Shown in pieces: positions 17,297 to 25,734 of a stretch of DNA of 64,000 nucleotides. This stretch comes from Deinococcus cellulosilyticus NBRC 106333 = KACC 11606 (GTDB lineage: Bacteria; Deinococcota; Deinococci; Deinococcales; Deinococcaceae), in assembly GCF_007990775.1 (NCBI RefSeq), contig NZ_BJXB01000020.1, positions 1 to 64,000 of the forward strand, read 5' to 3'. The position numbers were made by a program, and so were the translations under genes. Under the pieces are notes generated by a model. The model did not search any database. It was not told the DNA's origin and saw only the letters and a program-made list of their open reading frames with translations. The number at the start of each line of letters is the position of its first letter. Position 1 is the first letter of the stretch.

Positions 17297-18586
17297 TCAG
17301 AAGTTGGCGTTGTAGTCTTTGATGATGCGGTCTGACTTCTGCTTCAGGTCCGAGAGGGATTTGTCGATGTCTGCCCCTTGCAGCACGCGCTGCAGGGTCT
17401 GCTCGACTTCTTTGCGCACCTCGTAGAAACTGCCGAACAGTGCGCCTGCGGTGGCGGAATTGACTTTTGTTCTGAGAAGCTGGTTGAAGGCCACGGCCTG
17501 CGCTGCACCTTTTTCCAGCCAGCCTTCTTTCTTGAGCAGTTGCACGCTGCTGTTGCGCACCGGGTAGTATCCGGTCAGTTTGTGCCAGTCCACCATGTTG
17601 CTGCTGCTGGTGAGGAACAGGGCGAATTCGCGGGCGGCCTCGGCCACTTCATCGGGGATTTCCTGGGTGACCCACAGGCTGCCCCCACTGATCACCACAC
17701 CATTGCGGGTGGTGCCGTCTGGAATGGGGTACTGCCCAACGGCCACATTGAACCCGTTCTTTTTCGCGTCACTGGTGATGTTGCCAATCCGGGAGGTGGA
17801 GGCAATCAGAAACACCGCTTTCTGGTTCACGAAGATGGCCTGAGAGCCCTCAGCGTCCTCGAATTTGCCGGTGTAGGTGTACATGCCGTCATCGTTGAGG
17901 GATTTCATCCAGCGCACGGCCTTCTTGAGGGCCTCACTGGTCAGGTTGGATTCGGTGGCCCGGCCTTTGCGTCCGTTGTCGTTGTTGACGAACACCTCGC
18001 CCTGCTCGGCCACCCACTGCTCCATCAGCCAGGAATCGACCTGGAAGGTGATGCATTTGGCTTCAATGCCAGAAGCTTTGATTTTCTTGCAGGCCGCACT
18101 GATTTTGCCGAAGGTGTCGGGCAGGCTGTTCAGCTTGATGCCTGCTTTCTCCGCGAGGGTCTTGTTGATGTACAGCACAGGAGAGGAAGAGTTGAAAGGC
18201 AGGCTGTAGATCTTGCCCTGCACGGTATAGTAGTTGATCACGGGCTTGATGTAGTCGGAGTAATTCACCTTGCCGATGCTGCTGATGGGCTGAAAAATGC
18301 CACTGTCGATGGCAAGCTGGCTGCCTGCTTCACTCAGTTGCACCAGGGCCGGGGGCTTCCCCTGTCTGGCCGCCAGAATCGAGGCCTGGAAGACCCCCTC
18401 GTAATTCCCCTTGGCCTGGGCGACAACTTTGATGTTGGGGCGGGATTTGTTGAATTCTTCGACTTTCTGCTGAATCCAGCCGCCCCGTTTGGCGTCCCCA
18501 TAGGTGTGCCAGAACTCCACCTGGACCTGCTGTGCAGCTGCGGTGGCCATCAGGCCACAGGTGAGCACCACTGCGAATCTCCTCAT
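17297..18586 (-). CDS. ugpB: ABC substrate-binding protein, UgpB-like
   Basis: Extracytoplasmic solute-binding protein of 429 residues, start chosen at 18586 because AAGGAGG precedes it; signal peptide FAVVLTCGLMATAAAQ. The body follows the E. coli UgpB pattern: VEFWHTYG, LPFNSSSPVLYINKTLAEKAGI, GGSLWVTQEI, WHKLTGYYPVRNSSVQLL and a helical C-terminus. UgpB binds sn-glycerol-3-phosphate and related phosphodiesters; identity of the ligand here is inferred from similarity alone. First gene of the six-gene operon that also encodes MgtC and a two-component system. Confidence 0.88.
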   Translation of the reverse strand: MRRFAVVLTCGLMATAAAQQVQVEFWHTYGDAKRGGWIQQKVEEFNKSRPNIKVVAQAKGNYEGVFQASILAARQGKPPALVQLSEAGSQLAIDSGIFQPISSIGKVNYSDYIKPVINYYTVQGKIYSLPFNSSSPVLYINKTLAEKAGIKLNSLPDTFGKISAACKKIKASGIEAKCITFQVDSWLMEQWVAEQGEVFVNNDNGRKGRATESNLTSEALKKAVRWMKSLNDDGMYTYTGKFEDAEGSQAIFVNQKAVFLIASTSRIGNITSDAKKNGFNVAVGQYPIPDGTTRNGVVISGGSLWVTQEIPDEVAEAAREFALFLTSSSNMVDWHKLTGYYPVRNSSVQLLKKEGWLEKGAAQAVAFNQLLRTKVNSATAGALFGSFYEVRKEVEQTLQRVLQGADIDKSLSDLKQKSDRIIKDYNANF

Positions 18587-18613
18587 ACCTTCCTCCTTGA
18601 ATAGAACCCCATC

Positions 18614-18631
18614 CAGCACGCACGTGTGCTG
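18614..18631. promoter_or_regulatory. Palindromic candidate operator in ugpB leader
   Basis: CAGCAC-N6-GTGCTG lies about 28 bases before the ugpB start, downstream of the predicted transcription start, a position where a repressor could block elongation. Confidence 0.4.
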
Positions 18632-18661
18632 CTCTGGTTCAGCTGTTTTTCAGGTAGGTTC

Positions 18662-18690
18662 ATGGTAGAAGATGCTTTGTTCCACCGCAA
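18662..18690 (-). promoter_or_regulatory. Promoter of ugp-mgtC-two-component operon
   Basis: On the minus strand, -35 TTGCGG (18685-18690), 17-base spacer, -10 TACCAT (18662-18667). This gives a leader of roughly 70 bases carrying the 18614 palindrome and the AAGGAGG site. Confidence 0.5.
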
Positions 18691-18854
18691 GGTTTTGTTC
18701 ATTCTGTTCGCACAGTGCACACGGTCCAGCTGGTTGCTCACCTGCGATGCGGGACCAGAATCACCTGCTGCTCGCAGTTTTCTCAAGGACAGTTCAGGGT
18801 TGCTGGTGCTGAATTCACAGTCAGGGTGGCCCCAGGGGGTCACACTGAAGCATC

Positions 18855-20987
18855 ATGCCTGGAGCATCCCACCCCACCCTTTCCTCTCACAACTGGACTC
18901 CACTGGTGGAGCAACTGAAACGACTGCTGGGTGCAAGCAATGCAGTGATCGACGTGAACACAGAGGAAACCCCTGTGGCGGACAACGCAGGAACATGCCA
19001 GGTGCAGGTCCGACCCACCCAGCACGGACAGCATCAGGTGGTGTTCACGCTTGAACACCTGCAGATCTGCCTGCTGTGCCCTGAGGAGCCCAGCGCAGAA
19101 CTGGTGCAGCGGGCCAGAGGATGTGTCGAAGGTTTCCTGCTTGCCCTGCCCGAAAAAACTGCAACAGAAGATCCCAGTGTTTTCTTTGATGACCATCCCC
19201 TTCCCATGTGGGTGTTTCGGGAGTCTGACAGGCGTTTTTTGCGGGTCAATGATGCTGCCATCCACCTGTACGGGTACAGCCGGGAGGAATTTTTGCAGAT
19301 GACCCTGTATGACATCCGGCCACCGGAAGAACAAAAACGCCTGAAGGCCTTCCTGAGAGACAGTGAACGTCCTGCCTTCAGTGCTGGCCAGATCGTTTGG
19401 GTGCACCAGACAAAGGCTGGAGAACGGTTGCAGGTGCTGGTCAGCAGCCATGCCACAGTGCATCAGGGGGAACAGGCACGCATGGTGGTTGTGGTGGATG
19501 TCACCCGTCACATGGAACTGCAAGATCAACTTCAGCAACGGGAACAGGAGTACCGCCTGATAGCCGAGAACACGGTGAATGCCATTCTGCGTTTCGATGA
19601 CGAGAACCACATCACCTTTGCTTCCCCTTCTTCCAGCCAGTTGCTGGGCCTCACCCCTGAAGAACTGATGGGCAAAGAAGGTTTTGAGTGCGTGGCTGAC
19701 GATGACAGACCCCGACTGATCTCAGAACTTGCTGAGGCCCGCAGCCAGCGGCGCACCCATCTCGTGATGGAGTATCGCCTGAAGCACAAGAGTGGTCGCC
19801 TGATCTGGGTGGAAACGCAGTTCACCCTTCTGTGGAGTGGGTTTGAATATTGCGGGATGGTCACCTCCACACTGGACATCACCCTGCACATGCAGTCCAG
19901 AGAGGAAGTGCTCAGGGCGCTGAACACCGCCAATGAGATGGTGAACCTCACCGCCGAGCTTGAGGAGGCCAGTGAGCCCTCGGAGGTGATTGAGGTGGCG
20001 TTCAGGCATGCCACAACATCACTGGGCTTTGATTACGGGCTGTTCATCCGCATGGACGAACACCAGTACGCGCTGGAACAGCATCACGGTCTGTCTGGGG
20101 AGGAGGCCAGGAAACTGCTGCAGAAATACCTGCTGCGCAGCGGCCCCAGGGTCATGGCAGGTTTTGTGAACCAGAAAGCGGTGTTTTTCAATGCAGATGA
20201 TGCCCTGTGCGATCCTGGTGAGCCCCTGCCCAGACCAGACGCTTTTCAACTGGCCCTGCTTCCCATTCACATTCAACACAGATTGCACGGCTTTCTGGTG
20301 TTCGGCACACTGCAAGACAGGCAGGACTTCAGCGAAACCACCCGCCGCATGCTTTCTGCCATGAAAGAGCGCATTGCCCACGCTTTCGAAAAAAACTACC
20401 TGCTGGAACAGCTCACCCTCAGTCGGGAAGAAACCCTCAGGGCCATCGGTCTGGTGCTGGAGTACCGGGATTTTGAGACCAAAGGCCACACCGACCGGGT
20501 GGTGGACCTCTCAGAACTCCTGGGACAGCAGCTTGACCTCAGTGAAGAAGACCTTGCAGCCCTCAGATGGGGCGCGTACCTGCACGACACCGGGAAGATT
20601 GCCATTCCAGACCACATCCTGCTGAAACCCGGCAGGCTGACCCCGGAAGAATTCGAGGTGGTGAAAAAGCACAGTGAGATCGGTTTTGAGATGCTGCGCA
20701 GCATCCCAAGCCTCCCCCACAAGACCCTGGAGGTGATCTTGCACCACCATGAACGCTGGGAGGGCAGCGGCTACCCGAAAGGCCTCCGGGGACTGTCCAT
20801 TCCACTGGTGGCCCGCATCTTCACAGTGGTGGATGTTTACGACGCACTGGTCTCAAAAAGACCCTACAAGGAGTCCATGCCCCACGAGGCCGCCATGGAG
20901 GAACTGAAACGCAATTCAGGCACCATGTTTGATCCTGAGGTGCTCAGGGCCTTTGAGCGGCTCTGGACGACCATCCCCCCTGTGTGA
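18855..20987 (+). CDS. PAS-PAS-GAF-HD-GYP phosphodiesterase
   Basis: Protein of 710 residues without membrane segments. Two PAS domains (about 105-225 and 230-350), a GAF-like domain (about 365-510) and a C-terminal HD-GYP domain (about 520-705). The HD-GYP residues are present: GHTDRVVDLSELL, YLHDTGKIAIPDHILLKP, ILHHHERWEGSGYPKGL and VVDVYDALVSKRPY. Enzymes of this class (RpfG type) hydrolyse cyclic di-GMP to pGpG/GMP, so an active enzyme is predicted. Sensory input is unknown. It is divergent from ugpB with about 165 bases between the predicted promoter and this ATG. No clear ribosome-binding site is visible. Confidence 0.92.
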   Translation: MPGASHPTLSSHNWTPLVEQLKRLLGASNAVIDVNTEETPVADNAGTCQVQVRPTQHGQHQVVFTLEHLQICLLCPEEPSAELVQRARGCVEGFLLALPEKTATEDPSVFFDDHPLPMWVFRESDRRFLRVNDAAIHLYGYSREEFLQMTLYDIRPPEEQKRLKAFLRDSERPAFSAGQIVWVHQTKAGERLQVLVSSHATVHQGEQARMVVVVDVTRHMELQDQLQQREQEYRLIAENTVNAILRFDDENHITFASPSSSQLLGLTPEELMGKEGFECVADDDRPRLISELAEARSQRRTHLVMEYRLKHKSGRLIWVETQFTLLWSGFEYCGMVTSTLDITLHMQSREEVLRALNTANEMVNLTAELEEASEPSEVIEVAFRHATTSLGFDYGLFIRMDEHQYALEQHHGLSGEEARKLLQKYLLRSGPRVMAGFVNQKAVFFNADDALCDPGEPLPRPDAFQLALLPIHIQHRLHGFLVFGTLQDRQDFSETTRRMLSAMKERIAHAFEKNYLLEQLTLSREETLRAIGLVLEYRDFETKGHTDRVVDLSELLGQQLDLSEEDLAALRWGAYLHDTGKIAIPDHILLKPGRLTPEEFEVVKKHSEIGFEMLRSIPSLPHKTLEVILHHHERWEGSGYPKGLRGLSIPLVARIFTVVDVYDALVSKRPYKESMPHEAAMEELKRNSGTMFDPEVLRAFERLWTTIPPV

Positions 20988-21045
20988 ACTTTCAACAGGG
21001 ATTTCCCTGAGGCAGTGATGACCCAGCTCGTTTATTCTTTCAGTC

Positions 21046-21204
21046 ATGTCAGGATTTTCTGAATACGTCATGCCCCTGCTGTTCATTGGCATTCTGGTTC
21101 TTGCCCTGTGGAGTGGCCGCCAGGAGCGTCGCCAGCGAAACACACCAGATGAACCCCGAGAAATCTCCCTGCAACTGCTGCTGGGCAACAAAGAACGGCC
21201 CTGA
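21046..21204 (+). CDS. Possible small membrane protein, 52 residues
   Basis: Short frame with a hydrophobic stretch (YVMPLLFIGILVLALWSG) followed by a basic, polar tail (RQERRQRNTPDEPREI). The pattern of a single membrane helix with positive cytoplasmic side is plausible, and the stop precedes the convergent OrfA gene. No strong ribosome-binding site; could be a chance frame. Confidence 0.4.
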   Translation: MSGFSEYVMPLLFIGILVLALWSGRQERRQRNTPDEPREISLQLLLGNKERP

Positions 21205-21217
21205 ATCCTGGGCGTTT

Positions 21218-21520
21218 TCAGCGGGCCTGCAACTCGCGGGTTTGCAATTGAGTCAGGGTCTGCTGGAGCTGCATGATCTGCAAACTGAGGTCTCCGACCA
21301 TCACTTTCAGCATGTCGTTTTCTTTTTTGAGTTGTTCCACTTCGTCTGGGCTGGCATTTGAGGCAGAACCTGCTGCAGCCATGTAGCGGTTGCGCCAGTT
21401 GTAGAAGGTCTGATCGGTGAAGCCGTACTCGCGGCACACCTGCGCGATGGTTTTGCGGCCCGAGCTGACCTCGGACAGCACCTGCAGTTTGAATTCTTCG
21501 CTGAATCTGGTCTGGGTCAT
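21218..21520 (-). CDS. Orphan IS3-type OrfA (HTH transposase subunit)
   Basis: Protein of 100 residues: helix-turn-helix of the Tnp_1 family (RFSEEFKLQVLSEVSSGRKTIAQVCREYGFTDQTFYNWRNRY) followed by a leucine-zipper-like helix (EVEQLKKENDMLKVMVGDLSLQIMQLQQTL). In IS3 elements OrfA is fused by frameshift to the catalytic OrfB, which is absent here; no inverted ends are seen. The ATG lies three bases after the stop of the ROK regulator with GAGAGG inside that gene, so translation is coupled. This suggests either a remnant insertion or a domesticated DNA-binding protein. Confidence 0.8.
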   Translation of the reverse strand: MTQTRFSEEFKLQVLSEVSSGRKTIAQVCREYGFTDQTFYNWRNRYMAAAGSASNASPDEVEQLKKENDMLKVMVGDLSLQIMQLQQTLTQLQTRELQAR

Positions 21521-21523
21521 GGT

Positions 21524-22681
21524 TCACCTCTCGTGCACGCTTGCGGTCAGGGGGAGTTTCAACTGGTCATTCAGGAAGGCATTGATTGCGATGCCTCCCG
21601 CTCCGGCCAGCCACAATTCGGGCTCGCCGGGCTTGAAAAGGATGGTCTTGGGGGAATCCACCAGGGGCAGGGAGTGGTGGTGCACAGCCTCCAGCAGGGC
21701 ATTCTGGAAGGTGCGTTCGGTGTTGCAGGTCGGGGCGTAGACAATCACCTTCTGGATGTCCAGGGTGTCGATGACATAGGACAGGGCCAGACCCACCAGT
21801 TGCCCTGCGAAATTCAACAGGCGCAGCACTTCCGGGTCTCCCTGCAGGGCGGCGTGGTGCAGGTCTTCCAGGGTCTCGATGTCCAGACCCTGCTCTCTGG
21901 CCTGATGGAGCAACGAGTCTGTGGAGGCGTAGGCCTGCAGACAGCCCCGCTTGCCGCAGATGCACAGTCTGCCGTTTCGCACCACAGTGAAATGCCCAAT
22001 TTCTCCGGCAGCATTGTTGCGTCCAGTGAGGAGCTCATCGTCGTGGTAGAATCCGGCCCCAATCCCCTCTCCGATGTACAGCACAGTGAAGTAACGCTCC
22101 AGACGCATTTCGGAGAAGAGCTTCTGGGCAATGGTGATGGAATTGACGTCGTTGTCCACCCGCACTGGCACAGACAGGCGCTTTTCCAGCATCTCCCCGA
22201 TGGGAACGTGTTTCCAGCCGAGCAGGAAGGAGTACACGCAGAGGTTCTGTCTGGCGTCCACGATCCCCGAGAGGGCAAGGCCCACCCCGAGCAGTTTGTC
22301 TTTTGAAATGCCGCCCTGCAGGATCAGTTTATGGACCACTTCTGCGAGTTCTGCTGTGACCTGATGGGGCTCAAAAGAAGTGAGGTGATGGGTCAACTGG
22401 CACAGGCTGTGACCACGCAGGTTCATCAGACTGGCATGGATCTCCTGCGAGACCATGCGGATGCCCACCACGCACCTGAAATCCTGCTGGATGCACAGCA
22501 TCACGCGGGGCCTGCCCAGACCTTCTTGCTGGCTGCCCTGCTCCTGCACCACGCCCTCATCGAGCAGTTCCCGGATGATCTGGGTCACCGAAGCCGAACT
22601 CGCCCCGGTCAGGCGGGTGAGGTCCGCACGGGACAGCGTGTGTTGCTGGTAGAGCTCTCTGAGCAGTTTGCTGCGAAGCAT
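21524..22681 (-). CDS. ROK family transcriptional repressor
   Basis: NagC/XylR-type regulator of 385 residues. N-terminal winged helix (LSRADLTRLTGASSASVTQIIRELLDEGVV), then an actin-like sugar-kinase domain with GVGLALSGIVD, the glycan-binding GEIGHF motif and the zinc-binding cluster CICGKRGCLQAY near residues 240-250. Such proteins repress sugar uptake and use genes. No sugar operon adjoins it, though the Ugp-type transporter lies 3 kb away. The ATG is preceded by GGAAGG, and a palindrome at 22698-22722 suggests autoregulation. Confidence 0.92.
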   Translation of the reverse strand: MLRSKLLRELYQQHTLSRADLTRLTGASSASVTQIIRELLDEGVVQEQGSQQEGLGRPRVMLCIQQDFRCVVGIRMVSQEIHASLMNLRGHSLCQLTHHLTSFEPHQVTAELAEVVHKLILQGGISKDKLLGVGLALSGIVDARQNLCVYSFLLGWKHVPIGEMLEKRLSVPVRVDNDVNSITIAQKLFSEMRLERYFTVLYIGEGIGAGFYHDDELLTGRNNAAGEIGHFTVVRNGRLCICGKRGCLQAYASTDSLLHQAREQGLDIETLEDLHHAALQGDPEVLRLLNFAGQLVGLALSYVIDTLDIQKVIVYAPTCNTERTFQNALLEAVHHHSLPLVDSPKTILFKPGEPELWLAGAGGIAINAFLNDQLKLPLTASVHER

Positions 22682-22697
22682 GGCACCTTCCTGTCGG

Positions 22698-22722
22698 ACT
22701 TATCTTGATCAGTAAAATAAGT
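22698..22722. promoter_or_regulatory. Candidate ROK operator
   Basis: ACTTATCTT (22698-22706) and AAAATAAGT (22714-22722) form an inverted repeat with one mismatch around GATCAGT, directly upstream of the ROK start. AT-rich arms of this kind fit NagC/XylR-type sites. Confidence 0.5.
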
Positions 22723-22814
22723 GTACAGGGAGATCTGGCATGGGGTCAAGCCAGAAATTCAGGTCCACAACAGGAAATTTTCGATGAAGGATGCCCGGCG
22801 CTGTTTCTCAGGTC

Positions 22815-22858
22815 CATCAAAAAGCCCAGAAACCTGCGCTCTTCCGGGCTTTTTGATG
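22815..22858. terminator. Bidirectional intrinsic terminator
   Basis: Perfect 13-bp arms CATCAAAAAGCCC (22815-22827) and GGGCTTTTTGATG (22846-22858) provide a GC-rich stem top with A/T tracts usable on either strand. It is surrounded by no coding sequence on either side for over 100 bases. Confidence 0.75.
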
Positions 22859-22942
22859 CCAAATGGTTCTCAATTGGTATTTTTGTTTTCTTGCTGGATA
22901 AAGAAATCGGGACATTTGCGAAAGGAGGACGGACAAAGGTCA

Positions 22943-22977
22943 ATGCACAGCGAACAGTTCTTCTGTTCGCTGTGCAT
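22943..22977. repeat. Strong 15-bp hairpin downstream of VOC gene
   Basis: Perfect inverted repeat ATGCACAGCGAACAG / CTGTTCGCTGTGCAT around TTCTT, 25 bases beyond the VOC gene stop. No T-tract, so it may stabilise the mRNA end or act as a palindromic repeat rather than a classical terminator. Confidence 0.6.
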
Positions 22978-23001
22978 CACCTGACACGCCGGTTTCAGTT
23001 T

Positions 23002-23385
23002 TTACATTTCATAAGGCCGGGTGATGACCTCCAGCCCATGTCCTGCGGGATCTTTGAAGTACACACCCCGACCCCCGTGGTTGGTGTTGATCTGCCCGGA
23101 GAATTGCATCTGCGGGTCTGCCCATTGCTCCAGCCCAGCGTGCAACAGGCGTTCATAAATCTGGTCGAAACTTTCGTCGTCCACCAGAAAAGCATAATGC
23201 TGCATGTGAATGTCTGCCCCTTCTGGAACAGTGGCAAACTGCAGGTGGGCATGGTCGTCCAGCATCACAAAAGAAAAAGGACCCCAGGTGGTGGGTTCTG
23301 GCAACCCAAGCACCCGGGCATAAAAGGCTGCGGAAACCGTGCGGTCTCTGGCAGCAATGATGGAATGGTTGAATCTGATGGTCAC
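23002..23385 (-). CDS. VOC family (glyoxalase-like) protein
   Basis: Protein of 127 residues with the paired beta-alpha-beta-beta-beta modules of the vicinal oxygen chelate family: FNHSIIAARDRTVSAAFYARVLGLP at the start and GRGVYFKDPAGHGLEVITRPYE at the end. His5 or 6, the central HMQHYAF segment and Glu in GLEVIT are candidate metal ligands. Members include glyoxalases, dioxygenases and antibiotic-binding proteins; the substrate is not identifiable. A DinB-family gene on the same strand lies 100 bases upstream. Confidence 0.88.
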   Translation of the reverse strand: MTIRFNHSIIAARDRTVSAAFYARVLGLPEPTTWGPFSFVMLDDHAHLQFATVPEGADIHMQHYAFLVDDESFDQIYERLLHAGLEQWADPQMQFSGQINTNHGGRGVYFKDPAGHGLEVITRPYEM

Positions 23386-23484
23386 ACCAACCTCCTTGTT
23401 GAATGGTCCTGCGGCACAGATGGCCTGGGCAGGTGTGCGACGGTGCCTGATCGTAACACTGCAGAATGTTCAGGGCAACTGAAG

Positions 23485-23958
23485 TCAGGGTGCAACCAGA
23501 TCGGTGTCCGGGTTCCCGGGATGCGGATGCCCCAGAATGCGGGCCAGGGCAAGGGCCTGCCCTTTGTGGTGAAACTCATGGGTGATGGGGTGCAAGATCA
23601 ACCAGTGCCGGGAGAAGGTGCAGGGCTCTCCAGATGCATCGGTCCAGTGGATGGGGCCATCCTGCCCTTCAAACCGCTCCAGGGCTTGCTGAACCACCTG
23701 ATCCACCTGTGCAAACACCTCGCGGAGTTCTGCCACACTGGTCACTTGCAGGTTGGGTCTGGGCAGTCCCAGACCCACATTGCCCACCCACACCAGGTAA
23801 CACTTTGCGATGTGCGAATAAATGCCACACAGGCTGCCAAAAGCGAAATCGGGATGCTCCCGGGTGAACACCCCTTCAGGCAGGGTGTCCAGCCAGTTCA
23901 GCACAATGGCGCGGGTGTCTTTGACCCGCCTGTAGAAGTCATTCAGATCGATTTGCAT
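23485..23958 (-). CDS. DinB family protein
   Basis: Protein of 157 residues with the DinB four-helix bundle pattern: IYSHIAKCYLVW (His near residue 48) and a C-terminal LILHPITHEFHHKGQALALARILG whose histidines complete the metal triad typical of the DinB/YfiT family. Deinococci carry many DinB-family genes, several damage-induced. These proteins resemble thiol-dependent S-transferases; they are unrelated to DNA polymerase IV despite the name. A second DinB-like protein is at 40301. Confidence 0.85.
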   Translation of the reverse strand: MQIDLNDFYRRVKDTRAIVLNWLDTLPEGVFTREHPDFAFGSLCGIYSHIAKCYLVWVGNVGLGLPRPNLQVTSVAELREVFAQVDQVVQQALERFEGQDGPIHWTDASGEPCTFSRHWLILHPITHEFHHKGQALALARILGHPHPGNPDTDLVAP

Positions 23959-24077
23959 GTCGCAGCATAAACTTCTGGTCGGGTGCGTGAGATGGGCAAA
24001 GTGGCTTAAGGGGGGTCCAGAATCATCAGCAACGGGTCACCGCTGCCCTGGCCAGGAAGTGGAAACGGGAAAACCTG

Positions 24078-24120
24078 AACTGCTCATGGGTGCTGGAAGG
24101 AGCATCACCCATGAGCAGTT
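24078..24120. repeat. Long hairpin in DinB/serine-hydrolase interval
   Basis: Perfect 15-bp arms AACTGCTCATGGGTG (24078-24092) and CACCCATGAGCAGTT (24106-24120), with further pairing TGCT/AGCA inside the loop. No T-tract follows on either side. Sequence differs from the 22943 hairpin. Confidence 0.6.
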
Positions 24121-24218
24121 TGAGAAGGCTGTGGTCGGGGAAGCCCTCCAAGATTAACAAAACCGGAACTGCGGGTGTTGCGGTGGGTGATGCAGGTGTC
24201 CGGTGAGGGTCAGACCCT

Positions 24219-25151
24219 TCACCCCGGCAGCAAAGGGGGCAAAAGCTGCTCTGTGATCACCTGTCGATGGGAAGGGTGAGGTGACACGTCACCTGTGATG
24301 GACACCACCACTTCAAGATCCGGGAAAAGCGCCAGATACTGCCCCCCAAAACCTGTGGCATACCAGGCCCTCTGGCCCAGTTCTGTGGTCAGCCACCAGC
24401 CCATCCCGTACCAGGGAAGGCCTTCCATCCATTCATAACCCGGCACCACTGGCTGGGTGATCTGTGCAAGCCAGTCGGCAGGCACGATCTGCTGCCCCTC
24501 CCACTGGCCGTTTTGCAGCACCAGCTGACCGACCCTGTGAAGGGCAGGGGCCGTCAGGTGCAGGCCTCCCGAACCAAAAGCACGCCCTCCAGCATCTTCC
24601 TCCCAACGGGAAAAGGAAATCCCCAGAGGAACGAACAGCACCTGCCCGGCAAAGTCCTGCAAAGGCATTCCCACCGCCCGGGAAAGAACCTCTCCCAGCA
24701 GGTGAAAACCAGCGTTGGAATAATGGAACCGCTCACCGGGCTCTTCCAGCAACTTCTGCTCCAGGGCAAACCGCACAGGGTCCTGATGGGTGAACCAGGC
24801 CTCATCGTAAACCTCATCGGTCAATTCGGAAGGAAGGCCCCCGGTCATGGTAAAAAGGTGCTGCAGGGTCACCCTCTCCCACCTGGAGTCCTTGACCAGG
24901 GATTGGTGCTCGGGAAAGAAGTCCAGCACCGGGACCTGCAAACCAGACAGCACACCACGGTCAAGGGCCACACCATACAGCAAGGCCAGAATGCTCTTGG
25001 TGACCGACTGAACCTCCCTGGCCGTGCCCGCATCTCCCTGCAGATACTGCTCGTGCAAGAGCACCCCCTGACGGGACACCAAAAGGCTGGTGAGGTGAGG
25101 AAACTCGGAGGGCAACCATTCATGCAGCGGGTGGAAGAGAGGATCGGGCAT
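24219..25151 (-). CDS. Class C beta-lactamase-like serine hydrolase
   Basis: Protein of 310 residues of the beta-lactamase/penicillin-binding-protein C family. SVTK (serine nucleophile and lysine of SxxK) lies near residue 50 of this start, HYSNAGFHLLGEVL supplies the YxN motif, and the C-terminal GFGGQYLALFPDLEVVVSITGD replaces the usual HTG box with TGF. No signal peptide, so a cytosolic esterase or peptidase role is as likely as beta-lactam hydrolysis. The ATG at 25151 is chosen over a GTG at 25205 because a promoter places the transcription start at this ATG. Confidence 0.82.
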   Translation of the reverse strand: MPDPLFHPLHEWLPSEFPHLTSLLVSRQGVLLHEQYLQGDAGTAREVQSVTKSILALLYGVALDRGVLSGLQVPVLDFFPEHQSLVKDSRWERVTLQHLFTMTGGLPSELTDEVYDEAWFTHQDPVRFALEQKLLEEPGERFHYSNAGFHLLGEVLSRAVGMPLQDFAGQVLFVPLGISFSRWEEDAGGRAFGSGGLHLTAPALHRVGQLVLQNGQWEGQQIVPADWLAQITQPVVPGYEWMEGLPWYGMGWWLTTELGQRAWYATGFGGQYLALFPDLEVVVSITGDVSPHPSHRQVITEQLLPPLLPG

Positions 25152-25157
25152 CCTTGC

Positions 25158-25186
25158 ATTGTTGACCTTCAGCAAAGAGACTGCAA
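25158..25186 (-). promoter_or_regulatory. Leaderless promoter of serine hydrolase gene
   Basis: Minus strand: -35 TTGCAG (25181-25186), 17-base spacer, -10 AACAAT (25158-25163), then six bases to the ATG. No ribosome-binding site of normal spacing exists. Confidence 0.5.
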
Positions 25187-25286
25187 GGATGTTTGCCAGA
25201 AACACCCTTGCAGCCAGAGGCCTGCACCAGAACCAGCAGCTGGAACTGGCAGGTTCTCAAGCACAATGAATCAGCTGGGCAACACC

Positions 25287-25718
25287 TCAATGCTCCACTG
25301 CCCGCACCACCATCACCGGAACAGGGGACTGCCGCACCACCTGCTCGGCCACACTGCCAAAGAGCAGGTGACTGAAACCGCGCCTGCCGTGGGTGCCCAT
25401 GAAGATGCCATCGGCCTGAAATTCCTTTGCCTCACGGAGAATGGCTTCTGCAGGTTGACCCACCACCTGCCAGGATTCTTCACCTTTCTGGCACCATTCC
25501 CTGAGCCTGTGCAGGGTTTCTGTTTGCAGGCCTTTGTTGGCCTCTTCCATCAGGTACAGAGGTCCAATGCCATCTGCATAAGGGGCGTACATGGCACTGG
25601 CATCAAAGACATGCAGCACCCCGATTTTGGCCTGCGGGCACAGGTGGCGGGCGAGTTCCAGGGCTTTCTGGGCACTGGCTGAAAAATCGGTGGGAACCAG
25701 AATGCGTTTCACTTGCAC
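25287..25718 (-). CDS. Universal stress protein (UspA family)
   Basis: Single-domain UspA protein of 143 residues. KRILVPTDFSASAQKALELA opens the alpha/beta Rossmann-like fold; GTHGRRGFSHLLFGSVAEQVV contains the ATP-binding pattern G-2x-G-9x-G-S, so nucleotide binding is likely. It follows the phosphoribosyltransferase gene by 16 bases on the same strand with its own GGAGGT site, forming a two-gene operon. Confidence 0.92.
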   Translation of the reverse strand: MQVKRILVPTDFSASAQKALELARHLCPQAKIGVLHVFDASAMYAPYADGIGPLYLMEEANKGLQTETLHRLREWCQKGEESWQVVGQPAEAILREAKEFQADGIFMGTHGRRGFSHLLFGSVAEQVVRQSPVPVMVVRAVEH

Positions 25719-25734
25719 CTCCTCAATGCCTCAA

